Of a stretch of 14,706 nucleotides of DNA, positions 1 to 7,045 are shown in pieces (within the stretch, counting starts at the first letter, position 1; each line of letters begins with the position of its first letter). The notes beneath the pieces are model-generated. The model worked only from the letters and a program-made list of their open reading frames with translations, searched no databases and was not told where the DNA came from. This stretch comes from an uncultured Prevotella sp. Lineage in GTDB: Bacteria; Bacteroidota; Bacteroidia; Bacteroidales; Bacteroidaceae. The stretch is taken from NCBI GenBank assembly GCA_905372445.1, contig CAJPPF010000041.1:1-14706 (forward strand). The letters run 5' to 3'. The position numbers were made by a program, and so were the translations under genes.

Positions 1-519
1 AGATTGTCCCATTCCTGCCTGTGTGAGATTGTACACCACTTCGTATGTCAGGGTTCCGCTTCGGCTGATGACACCAGTGCCACCCTTCTTGAAGATATTG
101 GTAGGCATAATGCCAACGAGTGCCCCTTCAGGAGAGATTAGTCCGGGACAGTTCGGACCAATCAGGTTTGCTCCCTTTGTCTTGATATAACGATGTGCAT
201 ATACGGCATCTTCTACAGGTACTCCCTCTGTAATACATACTATAAGCTTTATTCCTCCATCTGCAGCCTCAAGCATTGCATCCTTTGCAAATGCTGCAGG
301 TACGAAGATGATAGAGGTGTTTGCCCCTGTTGATGTAACAGCATCCCTGACTGTATTGAAAACAGGAATACCGTCAACCTCCTGTCCGGCTTTGCCCGGG
401 GAAGTTCCACCTACGACATTGGTGCCATACTGCTTCATCTTTGATGCATGAAAACTACCGTCACGTCCGGTAATACCCTGTACGATTACTTTTGAATCTT
501 TATTAACTAAAATACTCAT
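1..519 (-). CDS. sucD: Succinyl-CoA synthetase alpha subunit, partial (3' end outside window)
   Basis: This is the alpha subunit of succinate-CoA ligase, which interconverts succinyl-CoA and succinate with formation or use of a nucleoside triphosphate. It binds CoA and carries the phosphohistidine. The 173 visible residues open with MSILVNKDSKVIVQGITGRD, the CoA-binding Rossmann region, with GGTSPGKAG near residue 38. Later come IGPNCPG near 124 and a CoA-ligase segment containing ISRSGTLTYE. The catalytic histidine lies beyond the left edge, so it cannot be checked. The ATG follows the sucC stop by 55 bases with no obvious terminator between them, so the pair is probably one transcript. In fermentative Bacteroidales the enzyme is usually placed in the succinate/propionate branch; that role is inferred from the lineage. 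Confidence 0.96.
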   Translation of the reverse strand, partial: MSILVNKDSKVIVQGITGRDGSFHASKMKQYGTNVVGGTSPGKAGQEVDGIPVFNTVRDAVTSTGANTSIIFVPAAFAKDAMLEAADGGIKLIVCITEGVPVEDAVYAHRYIKTKGANLIGPNCPGLISPEGALVGIMPTNIFKKGGTGVISRSGTLTYEVVYNLTQAGMGQS

Positions 520-574
520 TTTCTAATTCAAAATTTAGCCATTGACAATATTATTCTTTACTCTTTCCTCAAAA

Positions 575-1714
575 TTAAAGACGTGAGACCATATCGACAG
601 CTTTATGACCGGCATCAGCCATAGTAGTGCCAACGATAAACTTCGTACCCTCAAGCAAAGCACGTCCCTCAGTCTCGTTTGTGCCGGTAAGACGGATCAC
701 AATAGGAACAACTGTATCAATTTGCTTGAAAGCTTCTATAAGTCCCTTTGCCACATCATCGCAACGGGTTATACCACCGAATATATTGATCAGGACGACT
801 TTAACATGGCTGTCGCTCAATAGCAGTTTCATAGCCTCAACGATTTTCTGTGGATTGGAGCTACCACCAATATCAAGGAAGTTGGCAGGACTGCCACCAT
901 ATAACTTGATCATATCCATCGTTGCCATTGCAAGTCCGGCACCATTAACCATACATCCTATGCTGCCGCCAAGGTTTACATAACTGAATCCTTTCTCCTT
1001 GGCAGAGAGTTCTTTTTTCTCTTCTTCTGTAGGTTCATTAAGTGCTGCTACATCAGGATGACGGAACAGAGCATTATCGTCAAATGTCATCTTTGCGTCA
1101 ATAGCCTTCAGTTGTCCGTCTCTTGTGACAACTAACGGATTGATTTCTGCTAAAGAGGCGTCTGTCTCAACAAACATTCTGTATAGGTTTTGAAACAAAG
1201 GTATGGCTTGCTTTACTTGTGCCATATCGTCAAAAAGATGGAATGCTGCCTCACGGGCTTTATATACAGGCAGACCAACCAAAGGATCTATTTCAATCTT
1301 GATAATTTTCTCAGGTGTTTCTTTTGCAACCTTCTCGATTTCCATACCGCCCTCACGGCTCATCATTAAGATAGGTGACTTTGTGCGACGGTCAACAAGG
1401 ATACTTACATAGTATTCTGCTGCAATATCTACAGCCTCTGTCAGAAGAATACGATCAACGGTGAATCCTTTAATATCCATACCGAGAATGTTGCCTGCAT
1501 GCAGACGCACTTCTTCTTCTGACGATGCAACCTTTACACCGCCAGCCTTACCACGACCGCCAGTATGAACCTGTGCTTTAACGACAACCTTCTCCAATCC
1601 AAGTTTGCGATAAGCGTCTAACGCTTCTTCAACGGTGTGACAGAGAACAGGACTATCAACAGGGAGTCCATACTTGGCAAAGAAATCCTTTGCTTGATAC
1701 TCATGAACTTTCAT
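575..1714 (-). CDS. sucC: Succinyl-CoA synthetase beta subunit
   Basis: This is the nucleotide- and succinate-binding beta subunit of succinyl-CoA synthetase, partner of SucD just downstream. The product is 379 residues, close to the family norm of about 386-397. The N-terminal ATP-grasp domain shows GGRGKAGGVK at 52-61, and the C-terminal CoA-ligase domain shows GCMVNGAGLAMATMD near 253 and NIFGGITRCDD at 310-320. The frame stays open upstream, but the start is placed at the ATG of MKVHEYQAKDFF because that is the conserved family N-terminus. The upstream in-frame codons would overlap the -7 promoter element. There is no Shine-Dalgarno sequence, as is normal in this lineage. Confidence 0.96.
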   Translation of the reverse strand: MKVHEYQAKDFFAKYGLPVDSPVLCHTVEEALDAYRKLGLEKVVVKAQVHTGGRGKAGGVKVASSEEEVRLHAGNILGMDIKGFTVDRILLTEAVDIAAEYYVSILVDRRTKSPILMMSREGGMEIEKVAKETPEKIIKIEIDPLVGLPVYKAREAAFHLFDDMAQVKQAIPLFQNLYRMFVETDASLAEINPLVVTRDGQLKAIDAKMTFDDNALFRHPDVAALNEPTEEEKKELSAKEKGFSYVNLGGSIGCMVNGAGLAMATMDMIKLYGGSPANFLDIGGSSNPQKIVEAMKLLLSDSHVKVVLINIFGGITRCDDVAKGLIEAFKQIDTVVPIVIRLTGTNETEGRALLEGTKFIVGTTMADAGHKAVDMVSRL

Positions 1715-1741
1715 AGAATTAAGTTTTATATTAATGTACTG

Positions 1742-1771
1742 CAAATTTAATATAAATATCAATACTACAAA
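1742..1771 (-). promoter_or_regulatory. Promoter of sucCD (Bacteroidetes type)
   Basis: Read on the minus strand, TTTG (1771-1768) is followed after 18 bases by TAAATTTG (1749-1742), which fits the Bacteroidetes -7 pattern TAnnTTTG; the spacer is one base shorter than usual. Transcription would begin near 1735, leaving about 20 bases before the sucC ATG. Upstream at 1794-1807 is a small inverted repeat, TTTTCG-CT-CGAAAA, of unknown meaning. Confidence 0.6.
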
Positions 1772-1888
1772 AATAAAAACGAAGAAATATGTGTTTTCGC
1801 TCGAAAATGTTTCTATTGCGAATGGCAGTTAATCATCTATTCAGATATTACTTGTTTGCTCGAGTTCGGGATAAGAAAATCATACAAC

Positions 1889-1929
1889 CCAACAAAAATG
1901 CGGACAGGGAAGACTTTCCCTGCCCGCAT
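1889..1929 (-). terminator. Intrinsic terminator of the NifU-like/GGGtGRT operon
   Basis: On the minus strand the arms ATGCGGGCAGGGAA and TTCCCTGTCCGCAT pair over 14 bases with one G-U and a four-base loop. They are followed directly by TTTTTGTT. The hairpin occupies 1898-1929 and begins 24 bases after the stop of the GGGtGRT gene. It separates that operon from the sucC promoter. Confidence 0.93.
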
Positions 1930-1953
1930 GTATTAATATGTAAATGACTTAAC

Positions 1954-2970
1954 TTACTTGTTAAGTGCAAGGTCAACGTTTACGGCACATGCCACAGAGC
2001 AGCCTACCATTGGATTGTTACCAATGCCGAGGAAGCCCATCATCTCTACATGTGCAGGTACAGATGATGAACCTGCAAACTGAGCATCAGAGTGCATACG
2101 ACCAAGAGTATCTGTCATACCATAAGAGGCAGGACCTGCAGCCATATTGTCTGGATGCAGTGTACGACCTGTGCCACCACCAGAAGCTACTGAGAAGTAA
2201 GGCTTGCCGGCACGTGTGCGTTCTTTCTTGTATGTACCGGCTGTCGGATGCTGGAAACGTGTTGGATTTGTTGAGTTACCTGTAATTGATACGTCAACAT
2301 CCTCGTGCCACATAATAGCGACACCTTCACGTACATCGTCAGCGCCATAGCAGTTGACTGCAGCGCGCGGACCGTTAGAATAAGCTGTCTTGTTTACAAT
2401 GTTTAGCTCGCCGGTGTAATAGTCAAACTTTGTCTGTACGTATGTAAAGCCATTAATACGGCTTATGATCATAGCAGCATCCTTGCCAAGGCCGTTGAGA
2501 ATGCAACGGAGAGGTTTGTCTGCCGGTCTTGACTTGTTAGCCATCTGAGCAATCTTTATCGCACCCTCTGCTGCAGCAAATGATTCATGCCCTGCGAGGA
2601 ATGCGAAACACTTTGTGTCATCGGAAAGCAGACGTGCAGCAAGCTCGCCATGGCCGATACCTACCTTACGGTCATCAGCAACAGAGCCGGGGATACAGAA
2701 TGACTGGAGACCCTCTCCTATATAATTTGCAGCCTCTACAGCGTTCTTTGCCTTCTCCTTAAGTGCAATGGCAGTACCTACAACATAAGCCCACTTCGCA
2801 TTCTCAAAACAGATCATCTGAGTTTCCTCACATGTCATATATGGATCAAGACCTGCTGCGTCGCAAATCTGATTAGCCTCTTCGATAGAAGCGATATTGT
2901 GCTTGTTCAAGCAAGCAAGGATCTGAGCCATACGGCGATCCTGAGATTCAAACTTAACTTCGCGAATCAT
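1954..2970 (-). CDS. GGGtGRT family protein, function unknown
   Basis: A 338-residue soluble protein with no signal peptide or membrane segment. The family is named for the GGGTGRT string, seen here at 264-270 and followed by a glycine- and histidine-rich stretch ending in GFLGIGNNPMVGCSVAC. It has ten cysteines (20, 36, 47, 54, 92, 121, 156, 207, 324, 328), many for a cytoplasmic protein. This would suit metal or iron-sulfur binding, but no standard cluster motif is visible and no activity is assigned here. It is the second cistron after a NifU-like scaffold gene, 12 bases downstream. A GGAGGA Shine-Dalgarno sequence (2982-2977) abuts the upstream stop codon and fixes the ATG. The gene ends at a strong terminator. 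The neighbour suggests a role with iron-sulfur clusters or sulfur transfer; this is inference only. Confidence 0.9.
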   Translation of the reverse strand: MIREVKFESQDRRMAQILACLNKHNIASIEEANQICDAAGLDPYMTCEETQMICFENAKWAYVVGTAIALKEKAKNAVEAANYIGEGLQSFCIPGSVADDRKVGIGHGELAARLLSDDTKCFAFLAGHESFAAAEGAIKIAQMANKSRPADKPLRCILNGLGKDAAMIISRINGFTYVQTKFDYYTGELNIVNKTAYSNGPRAAVNCYGADDVREGVAIMWHEDVDVSITGNSTNPTRFQHPTAGTYKKERTRAGKPYFSVASGGGTGRTLHPDNMAAGPASYGMTDTLGRMHSDAQFAGSSSVPAHVEMMGFLGIGNNPMVGCSVACAVNVDLALNK

Positions 2971-2982
2971 ATTCTATCCTCC

Positions 2983-3684
2983 TTATTGTTTACGTGGGTC
3001 AATAAACTTAACAGCACCGTCTTCTTCCTTAGTACGGCCGTATGTACCTGTCACACTTTTAAGAGCTTCGTTTGCATCAACGCCCTTCTTTATTGCATCC
3101 ATGAATTTGCCCATGTGAACAAACTCGTAGCCACAAACCTGATCATCTTTGTCAAGATACATCTTTGTAATGTAACCCTCGGTAAGCTGGAGGTAACGGG
3201 TACCTTTCACTTTTGTGCCATAAAGAGTACCTGTCTGTGAGATAAGACCCTTTCCAAGGTCCTCAAGACCTGCCCCAATTGCAAGACCACCCTCAGAGAA
3301 TGCACTCTGTGTACGACCGTAAACAATCTGAAGGAAGAGCTCACGCATTGCTGTGTTGATTGCATCACAGACAAGGTCTGTATTCAAAGCCTCGAGTATT
3401 GTCTTGCCGGGAAGAATTTCTGAAGCCATTGCTGCAGAGTGAGTCATACCAGAACAACCGATAGTCTCTACAAGGGCTTCCTCTATGATACCTTCCTTAA
3501 CATTGAGAGTAAGCTTACATGCACCCTGTTGAGGAGCACACCAACCCACACCGTGAGTAAGACCGTTGATGTCATTGATTTCTTTTGCCTGAACCCACTT
3601 TCCCTCTTCCGGAATAGGAGCAGGACCATGGTTAGGTCCTTTGGCAACGACACACATGTCGTTAATTTCTTTTGTGTAAATCAT
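2983..3684 (-). CDS. NifU/IscU-like iron-sulfur cluster scaffold protein
   Basis: A 233-residue cytoplasmic protein whose middle part resembles the IscU/NifU N-terminal scaffold fold, which assembles iron-sulfur clusters on three cysteines. GACKLTLNVKEGIIEEA (54-70) aligns with the first-cysteine strand of IscU. ETIGCSGMTHSAAMASEIL (73-91) aligns with the second-cysteine loop and helix. Cys106 in NTDLVCDAIN could stand for the third ligand. Differences from classical IscU are an extra Cys49 (GWCAPQQGAC), no aspartate two residues after the first cysteine, and a roughly 90-residue C-terminal extension. No NifS/IscS gene is nearby. It is the first gene of a two-gene operon with the GGGtGRT gene. 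Whether it truly builds clusters is inferred from the motif match. Confidence 0.82.
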   Translation of the reverse strand: MIYTKEINDMCVVAKGPNHGPAPIPEEGKWVQAKEINDINGLTHGVGWCAPQQGACKLTLNVKEGIIEEALVETIGCSGMTHSAAMASEILPGKTILEALNTDLVCDAINTAMRELFLQIVYGRTQSAFSEGGLAIGAGLEDLGKGLISQTGTLYGTKVKGTRYLQLTEGYITKMYLDKDDQVCGYEFVHMGKFMDAIKKGVDANEALKSVTGTYGRTKEEDGAVKFIDPRKQ

Positions 3685-3784
3685 TTTAAACTTAAATATT
3701 TAGGAATACAAAATAATATCTTTTCCTTTTATCTTCTTATAAGCAGGAAATATAAATCTGCATCAAATATCATTTTATTTCATG

Positions 3785-3816
3785 CAAAGTTACATTAAAT
3801 TAACTACCTAACCAAA
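3785..3816 (-). promoter_or_regulatory. Promoter of the NifU-like/GGGtGRT operon
   Basis: On the minus strand TTTG (3816-3813), a 20-base spacer and TAACTTTG (3792-3785) match the Bacteroidetes promoter consensus with no mismatch. The predicted start near 3779 gives a leader of about 95 bases before the ATG at 3684, long for this window. I see only weak structure in that leader (GCAG/CTGC at the middle). Confidence 0.75.
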
Positions 3817-3841
3817 AATATCACGCACTTTTTGCGATTTT

Positions 3842-5104
3842 TTAGAAGTCTTTCAGTGAGATCTCACCTAAGTCGGCGATATAACGCTTTCTAAGATTCT
3901 TAATCTTTTGGATTAGTGAGTCGTTATTGAATTGCTCGTTCAAATCAATAGGTATTTTTAAAACTCCGTTAGACTCAATGCGGTCTATAACATCTCCTAC
4001 AGTTATCATTTCAAGTGCCTTAGCTGGCTGAAACTGTGTCTCAAGGGAATTGTTCTTACCCACAATTTCCGTAAGAAGATCCACTGTGACAAGATTATAT
4101 AAAAGATCGCGCGTTATACTTAGTGGAATACCTGTATCAACTTTAAGTTCTGTTGCCGAATATGCTTTTCCTCCTTCTGCGAAACGCCGGCAAATCTTAC
4201 TTAATAACACAATCGTCAATAATAGCTTATGCCGATGACTAATCTCTGAAGCACCATTAGCAAAAACGAAGTCTTCCAGATTCTGATTCGTATAGCATAA
4301 CTCTGCTCCAAAAAGACATATTGTCCACGACAACTGAACCCATAACATAAATAGTGGAAGTGCTGCAAATGAACCGTATATTGCATTATAGCTGGATATG
4401 AACATCTGTGCATTGATATAAAACCATTGCAGCAGATACATCGCTACAGATGCAAGAAAAGCAGGAATAATGGCAAATCTCAATTTCACAGTAGTATTCG
4501 GCATGAAAACATATAAAGCAGTGAAAACAAACCACATAAGTACGAATGGGACGAACTCTACTACAACTTGCATAGCCGGACCGAGAAGTTCATCCCAACC
4601 ACTTTGAGATACCATTCTTGTGACAAAGAGTGATATACCTGACATTATGATGATGACTATTGGAGAAAGGAAGAAAATAGCCAAATAGTCCGTAAACGTC
4701 TGCATAATGTCTTTTCTGTCTGATACATGCCATATATCATTGAATGTCTGTTCTACATTGCGCGTAAGCATCACAACGGTGTATAGCATGAAGACAAGAC
4801 CGATACCAAGAATGATACCACTCTTTGCATGCTCAAGATAACTGTTGACAAAGCCAATAAGAAGTTCTGCCGCCTGTGGCTGGCTTGAAAGGAGATTGCG
4901 AAACCACTCTTCTATATATTTAGTAAAACCAAATCCTCTGGCAATGGCAAAAACAACGGCACATATAGGTACAAAAGATAATATAGTACTATATGTAAGT
5001 GCCGAAGCTGCCGTTATAACACGTTTTGTAGTGAAGAACTCAATTGCAAAAACCAACTTCTTCATTATAGCATGTTCCAATAGCTTTTTTACTGCTTCCT
5101 TCAT
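3842..5104 (-). CDS. yihY: YihY/BrkB family inner-membrane protein
   Basis: A 420-residue polytopic membrane protein of the YihY/virulence factor BrkB family, whose biochemical function is not settled. About six membrane segments are visible, near 33-55, 94-114, 139-162, 178-201, 208-231 and 244-267. The family signature runs through the last one (YNAIYGSFAALPLFMLW at 239-255, ending GAEL). Residues about 290-420 form a soluble, winged-helix-like C-terminal part that shorter family members lack. The gene starts 28 bases after the rnpB 3' end with no clear promoter or Shine-Dalgarno sequence, so it is probably the last gene of the ftsY cluster. Two copies of ATTTGAAT lie 20 bases apart, the second running into the start codon. 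Older annotations call this family RNase BN; that name was an error and the gene's position beside rnpB should not be read as a tRNA-processing link. Confidence 0.92.
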   Translation of the reverse strand: MKEAVKKLLEHAIMKKLVFAIEFFTTKRVITAASALTYSTILSFVPICAVVFAIARGFGFTKYIEEWFRNLLSSQPQAAELLIGFVNSYLEHAKSGIILGIGLVFMLYTVVMLTRNVEQTFNDIWHVSDRKDIMQTFTDYLAIFFLSPIVIIIMSGISLFVTRMVSQSGWDELLGPAMQVVVEFVPFVLMWFVFTALYVFMPNTTVKLRFAIIPAFLASVAMYLLQWFYINAQMFISSYNAIYGSFAALPLFMLWVQLSWTICLFGAELCYTNQNLEDFVFANGASEISHRHKLLLTIVLLSKICRRFAEGGKAYSATELKVDTGIPLSITRDLLYNLVTVDLLTEIVGKNNSLETQFQPAKALEMITVGDVIDRIESNGVLKIPIDLNEQFNNDSLIQKIKNLRKRYIADLGEISLKDF

Positions 5105-5132
5105 TCAAATAGTGAAAATGATATTCAAATAA

Positions 5133-5517
5133 AAACAGTACCCCTATAAGCCGGGTTCTGTACTCTTACAAAAGAAGAGCGTCTGTCATTTATCTACTCT
5201 ATGAGTTACCCCATAGCTCTAGCGTTCTACCCTCCATCGCATTCCAAACAAGGAAACTCGGGCGGACGACCCTCAATCAATGGTATACGCGAACTTGCAG
5301 CCTCCAGCAGAAACAGCCGATATGTCACCATACCGCTGGTGGTCTCTTACACCACCTTCTCACCCTTACGCATCAATGTGAAAACAATGACACGCGGTTC
5401 TTTTCTTCTTTCAACACCTACTGTCACCAATAGCTCCTATATTAGGGAGTGGAGTATCCTTGCTGCCCGGACTTTCCTCTCGTCACAAAGGACCAGCGAC
5501 AGACCGGGGTACTGTTT
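5133..5517 (-). ncRNA. rnpB: RNase P RNA, bacterial class A
   Basis: This is the catalytic RNA that removes 5' leaders from precursor tRNAs. On the minus strand the 5' conserved P4 region GAGGAAAGTCCGGGC lies at 5479-5465. The 3' conserved ACAGAACCCGGCTTAT lies at 5161-5146. The internal GTAAGGGTGAGAAGGTGGTG block matches the usual GGTAAGGGTGAAAAGGTG. The ends pair perfectly: AAACAGTACCCC (5517-5506) with GGGGTACTGTTT (5144-5133), a 12-bp P1 helix that sets the limits at about 385 bases. A T-rich run (TTTTTATTT) follows at the 3' end. The 5' limit meets the stop codon of the upstream HU-LysM gene, leaving no intergenic room for a promoter. The RNA must therefore start inside that reading frame or be processed from the longer transcript. 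Confidence 0.96.
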
Positions 5518-6743
5518 TATTTCTTCTTACTCTTTTTCTTCAACTGTAGCTTTGGAATACGGAGTGTATCGCCTTCTTTAACAGAGGTCACTCCATTATA
5601 TGCCTCAATATAGCATTCCATTCCTTCGCCGAAATATGCCTTACTTATGCCTTTGAGTGTTTGACCTGCACGTACTGTGACCATCTGGTCAAGTCCAATA
5701 ATATTATATGCACCAGTGCGTACACGTGCGTCCTTATTATATATATCATTAGGATTCGTTGCAGCACTGTTTTCGTCAACTGTTTTTTTGTCAGAATTAA
5801 CCTCTGCCTTTTGTTGTGGTTTCTCTACTGACTTGTCAGACACTGATGCAATATCAGTTTTTTCAATGTCAACTGGGTTATTATTTGGTATTTTCTCCTT
5901 GCGACTTTCAACAGCACTATTATGCTTATAGTATGCCTTTGTACCATTATCACGCCCTATATCATAAATAAAATAAGCTCCGACACAAGCAAGAACCACA
6001 ATAACAAGAGCAAGAATCCAACGAAGTGTCGTGAGGATTTTCTTACTGTAGTCAATGTCATCCTTAATCAGAACCTCACAATGAGTGTTATGTGGCACTG
6101 TCTCTGGTTCGAGTATTTTATCACCTTCAGGTTGCGATGTTTGTTCTGCTATACATGATTCTGTGTTCTCATGAATAACCGATTGCTCTACAACTACTGT
6201 ATTGTTACGAATGTCAGCCCCTTCGTCATTTTGTTCAATAATAGGTTTTTCCGTAATTTCGTCAGTAGATTTCTTATTATCTGTATCAGTTTTTTCCGTA
6301 AAAGATCGGTGAACGGGAACTACAAGCAACTTTTCTTCAACGCTCTCTACCTCAACAGCATTCGCAATGATAGGATTAATACTTTCCTTAGCGTAATATT
6401 TTTCATCAATAGAAGCGAAATCAATATTTTCATCATCTAAATCCACTGATTCAAAAGATGCAAACGGAGAGTTTATTCTATCGCGGACAGCATTTTCCGG
6501 AGTGAAACTAAGTTTATATCGTCCCTCAATTCTAATGCGTTCACCTGTATTAATGTCTACACTGTCACGGGCGTTCATCTCAGTCAGTTTAAATGTACCA
6601 AGACCTTTGACCTTAACCAGGCGATCACTTTCCAATCGTTCGCGAATGATTGTAAATAGAGTACTGACAAAATTATCTGAATCAACATCAGATAGTGGAA
6701 ATTTATCTGTCAGACAAAGACTCAGCTTATTCAACTTGCTCAT
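5517..6743 (-). CDS. HU-like domain / transmembrane / LysM domain protein
   Basis: A 408-residue protein with three parts. Residues 1-95 form an HU/IHF-like DNA-binding domain: VKVKGLGTFKLTEMNARDS, an NTGER turn near 65-69, and YKLSFTPENAVRDRINSPF, the usual HU C-terminal shape. A long acidic, low-complexity linker (96-235) leads to one hydrophobic segment (about 241-262, WILALVIVVLACVGAYFIY). After a second polar linker comes a C-terminal LysM-like module (about 353-397: MVTVRAGQTLKGISKAYFG ending KEGDTLRIPKL), then a lysine-rich tail. There is no signal peptide, so the expected topology is HU domain in the cytoplasm and LysM in the periplasm, where LysM normally binds peptidoglycan. The gene overlaps the preceding HU gene by 17 bases. 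It is preceded by AAAGGAGGT (6759-6751), a full Shine-Dalgarno sequence inside that gene. A DNA-to-wall tether is inferred from the domains. Confidence 0.9.
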   Translation of the reverse strand: MSKLNKLSLCLTDKFPLSDVDSDNFVSTLFTIIRERLESDRLVKVKGLGTFKLTEMNARDSVDINTGERIRIEGRYKLSFTPENAVRDRINSPFASFESVDLDDENIDFASIDEKYYAKESINPIIANAVEVESVEEKLLVVPVHRSFTEKTDTDNKKSTDEITEKPIIEQNDEGADIRNNTVVVEQSVIHENTESCIAEQTSQPEGDKILEPETVPHNTHCEVLIKDDIDYSKKILTTLRWILALVIVVLACVGAYFIYDIGRDNGTKAYYKHNSAVESRKEKIPNNNPVDIEKTDIASVSDKSVEKPQQKAEVNSDKKTVDENSAATNPNDIYNKDARVRTGAYNIIGLDQMVTVRAGQTLKGISKAYFGEGMECYIEAYNGVTSVKEGDTLRIPKLQLKKKSKKK

Positions 6744-7029
6744 CTACAATACCTCCTTTCTGCAATCGCTCCTTAAATGACGCAACCGGTTTGAAACCAA
6801 GTACAAGCTTTGGTGGCACAAGCATCTTCTTACCTGTATTCGGATTCATAAGAATACGTTCCAAACGTTTCTTAACCTCGAATGTACCGAACTGTGGAAC
6901 CTGAAGAGATTCGTTTTCCTCAACTTGCGTTATAAGTTGTTCCATAACAGCAAGTACCATATTCTGGGTTGCCTGCTGTGTCTGACTTGTACGTTGCGCC
7001 AGTTCCGTTATAAATTCTTTATTGTTCAT
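6727..7029 (-). CDS. HU/IHF family DNA-binding protein
   Basis: A 100-residue histone-like protein expected to dimerise and bend DNA. The fold signature runs from VPQFGTFEVKKR (44-55) through the DNA-binding arm MNPNTGKKM to LVLGFKPVASFKERL (75-89), as in HU/IHF. The arm has methionine where the family usually has arginine before the conserved Asn-Pro. The short tail GGIVDEQVE goes past the usual HU end, and its codons hold the Shine-Dalgarno sequence of the next gene. It starts 16 bases after rimO and overlaps the HU-LysM gene, so translation of the two is probably coupled. It could partner with the HU-like domain of that protein. Confidence 0.92.
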   Translation of the reverse strand: MNNKEFITELAQRTSQTQQATQNMVLAVMEQLITQVEENESLQVPQFGTFEVKKRLERILMNPNTGKKMLVPPKLVLGFKPVASFKERLQKGGIVDEQVE

Positions 7030-7045
7030 TAGAATAAGGCTATCA

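Noticed and set aside
627..983. 118-codon open frame on the plus strand
   Set aside because: It is antisense to sucC, which has full family motifs on the minus strand.
3824..3836. Terminator after yihY
   Set aside because: On the minus strand the stem is only CGCA/TGCG, 4 bp, before a short T-run; too weak to call.
3842..5104. YihY as RNase BN working with the neighbouring RNase P
   Set aside because: The RNase BN label on this family was a historical misassignment; the protein is a polytopic membrane protein with no nuclease motif.
5201..5581. 126-codon open frame on the plus strand
   Set aside because: It lies antisense across rnpB, whose conserved P4 and 3' motifs are unmistakable, and its product resembles no family.
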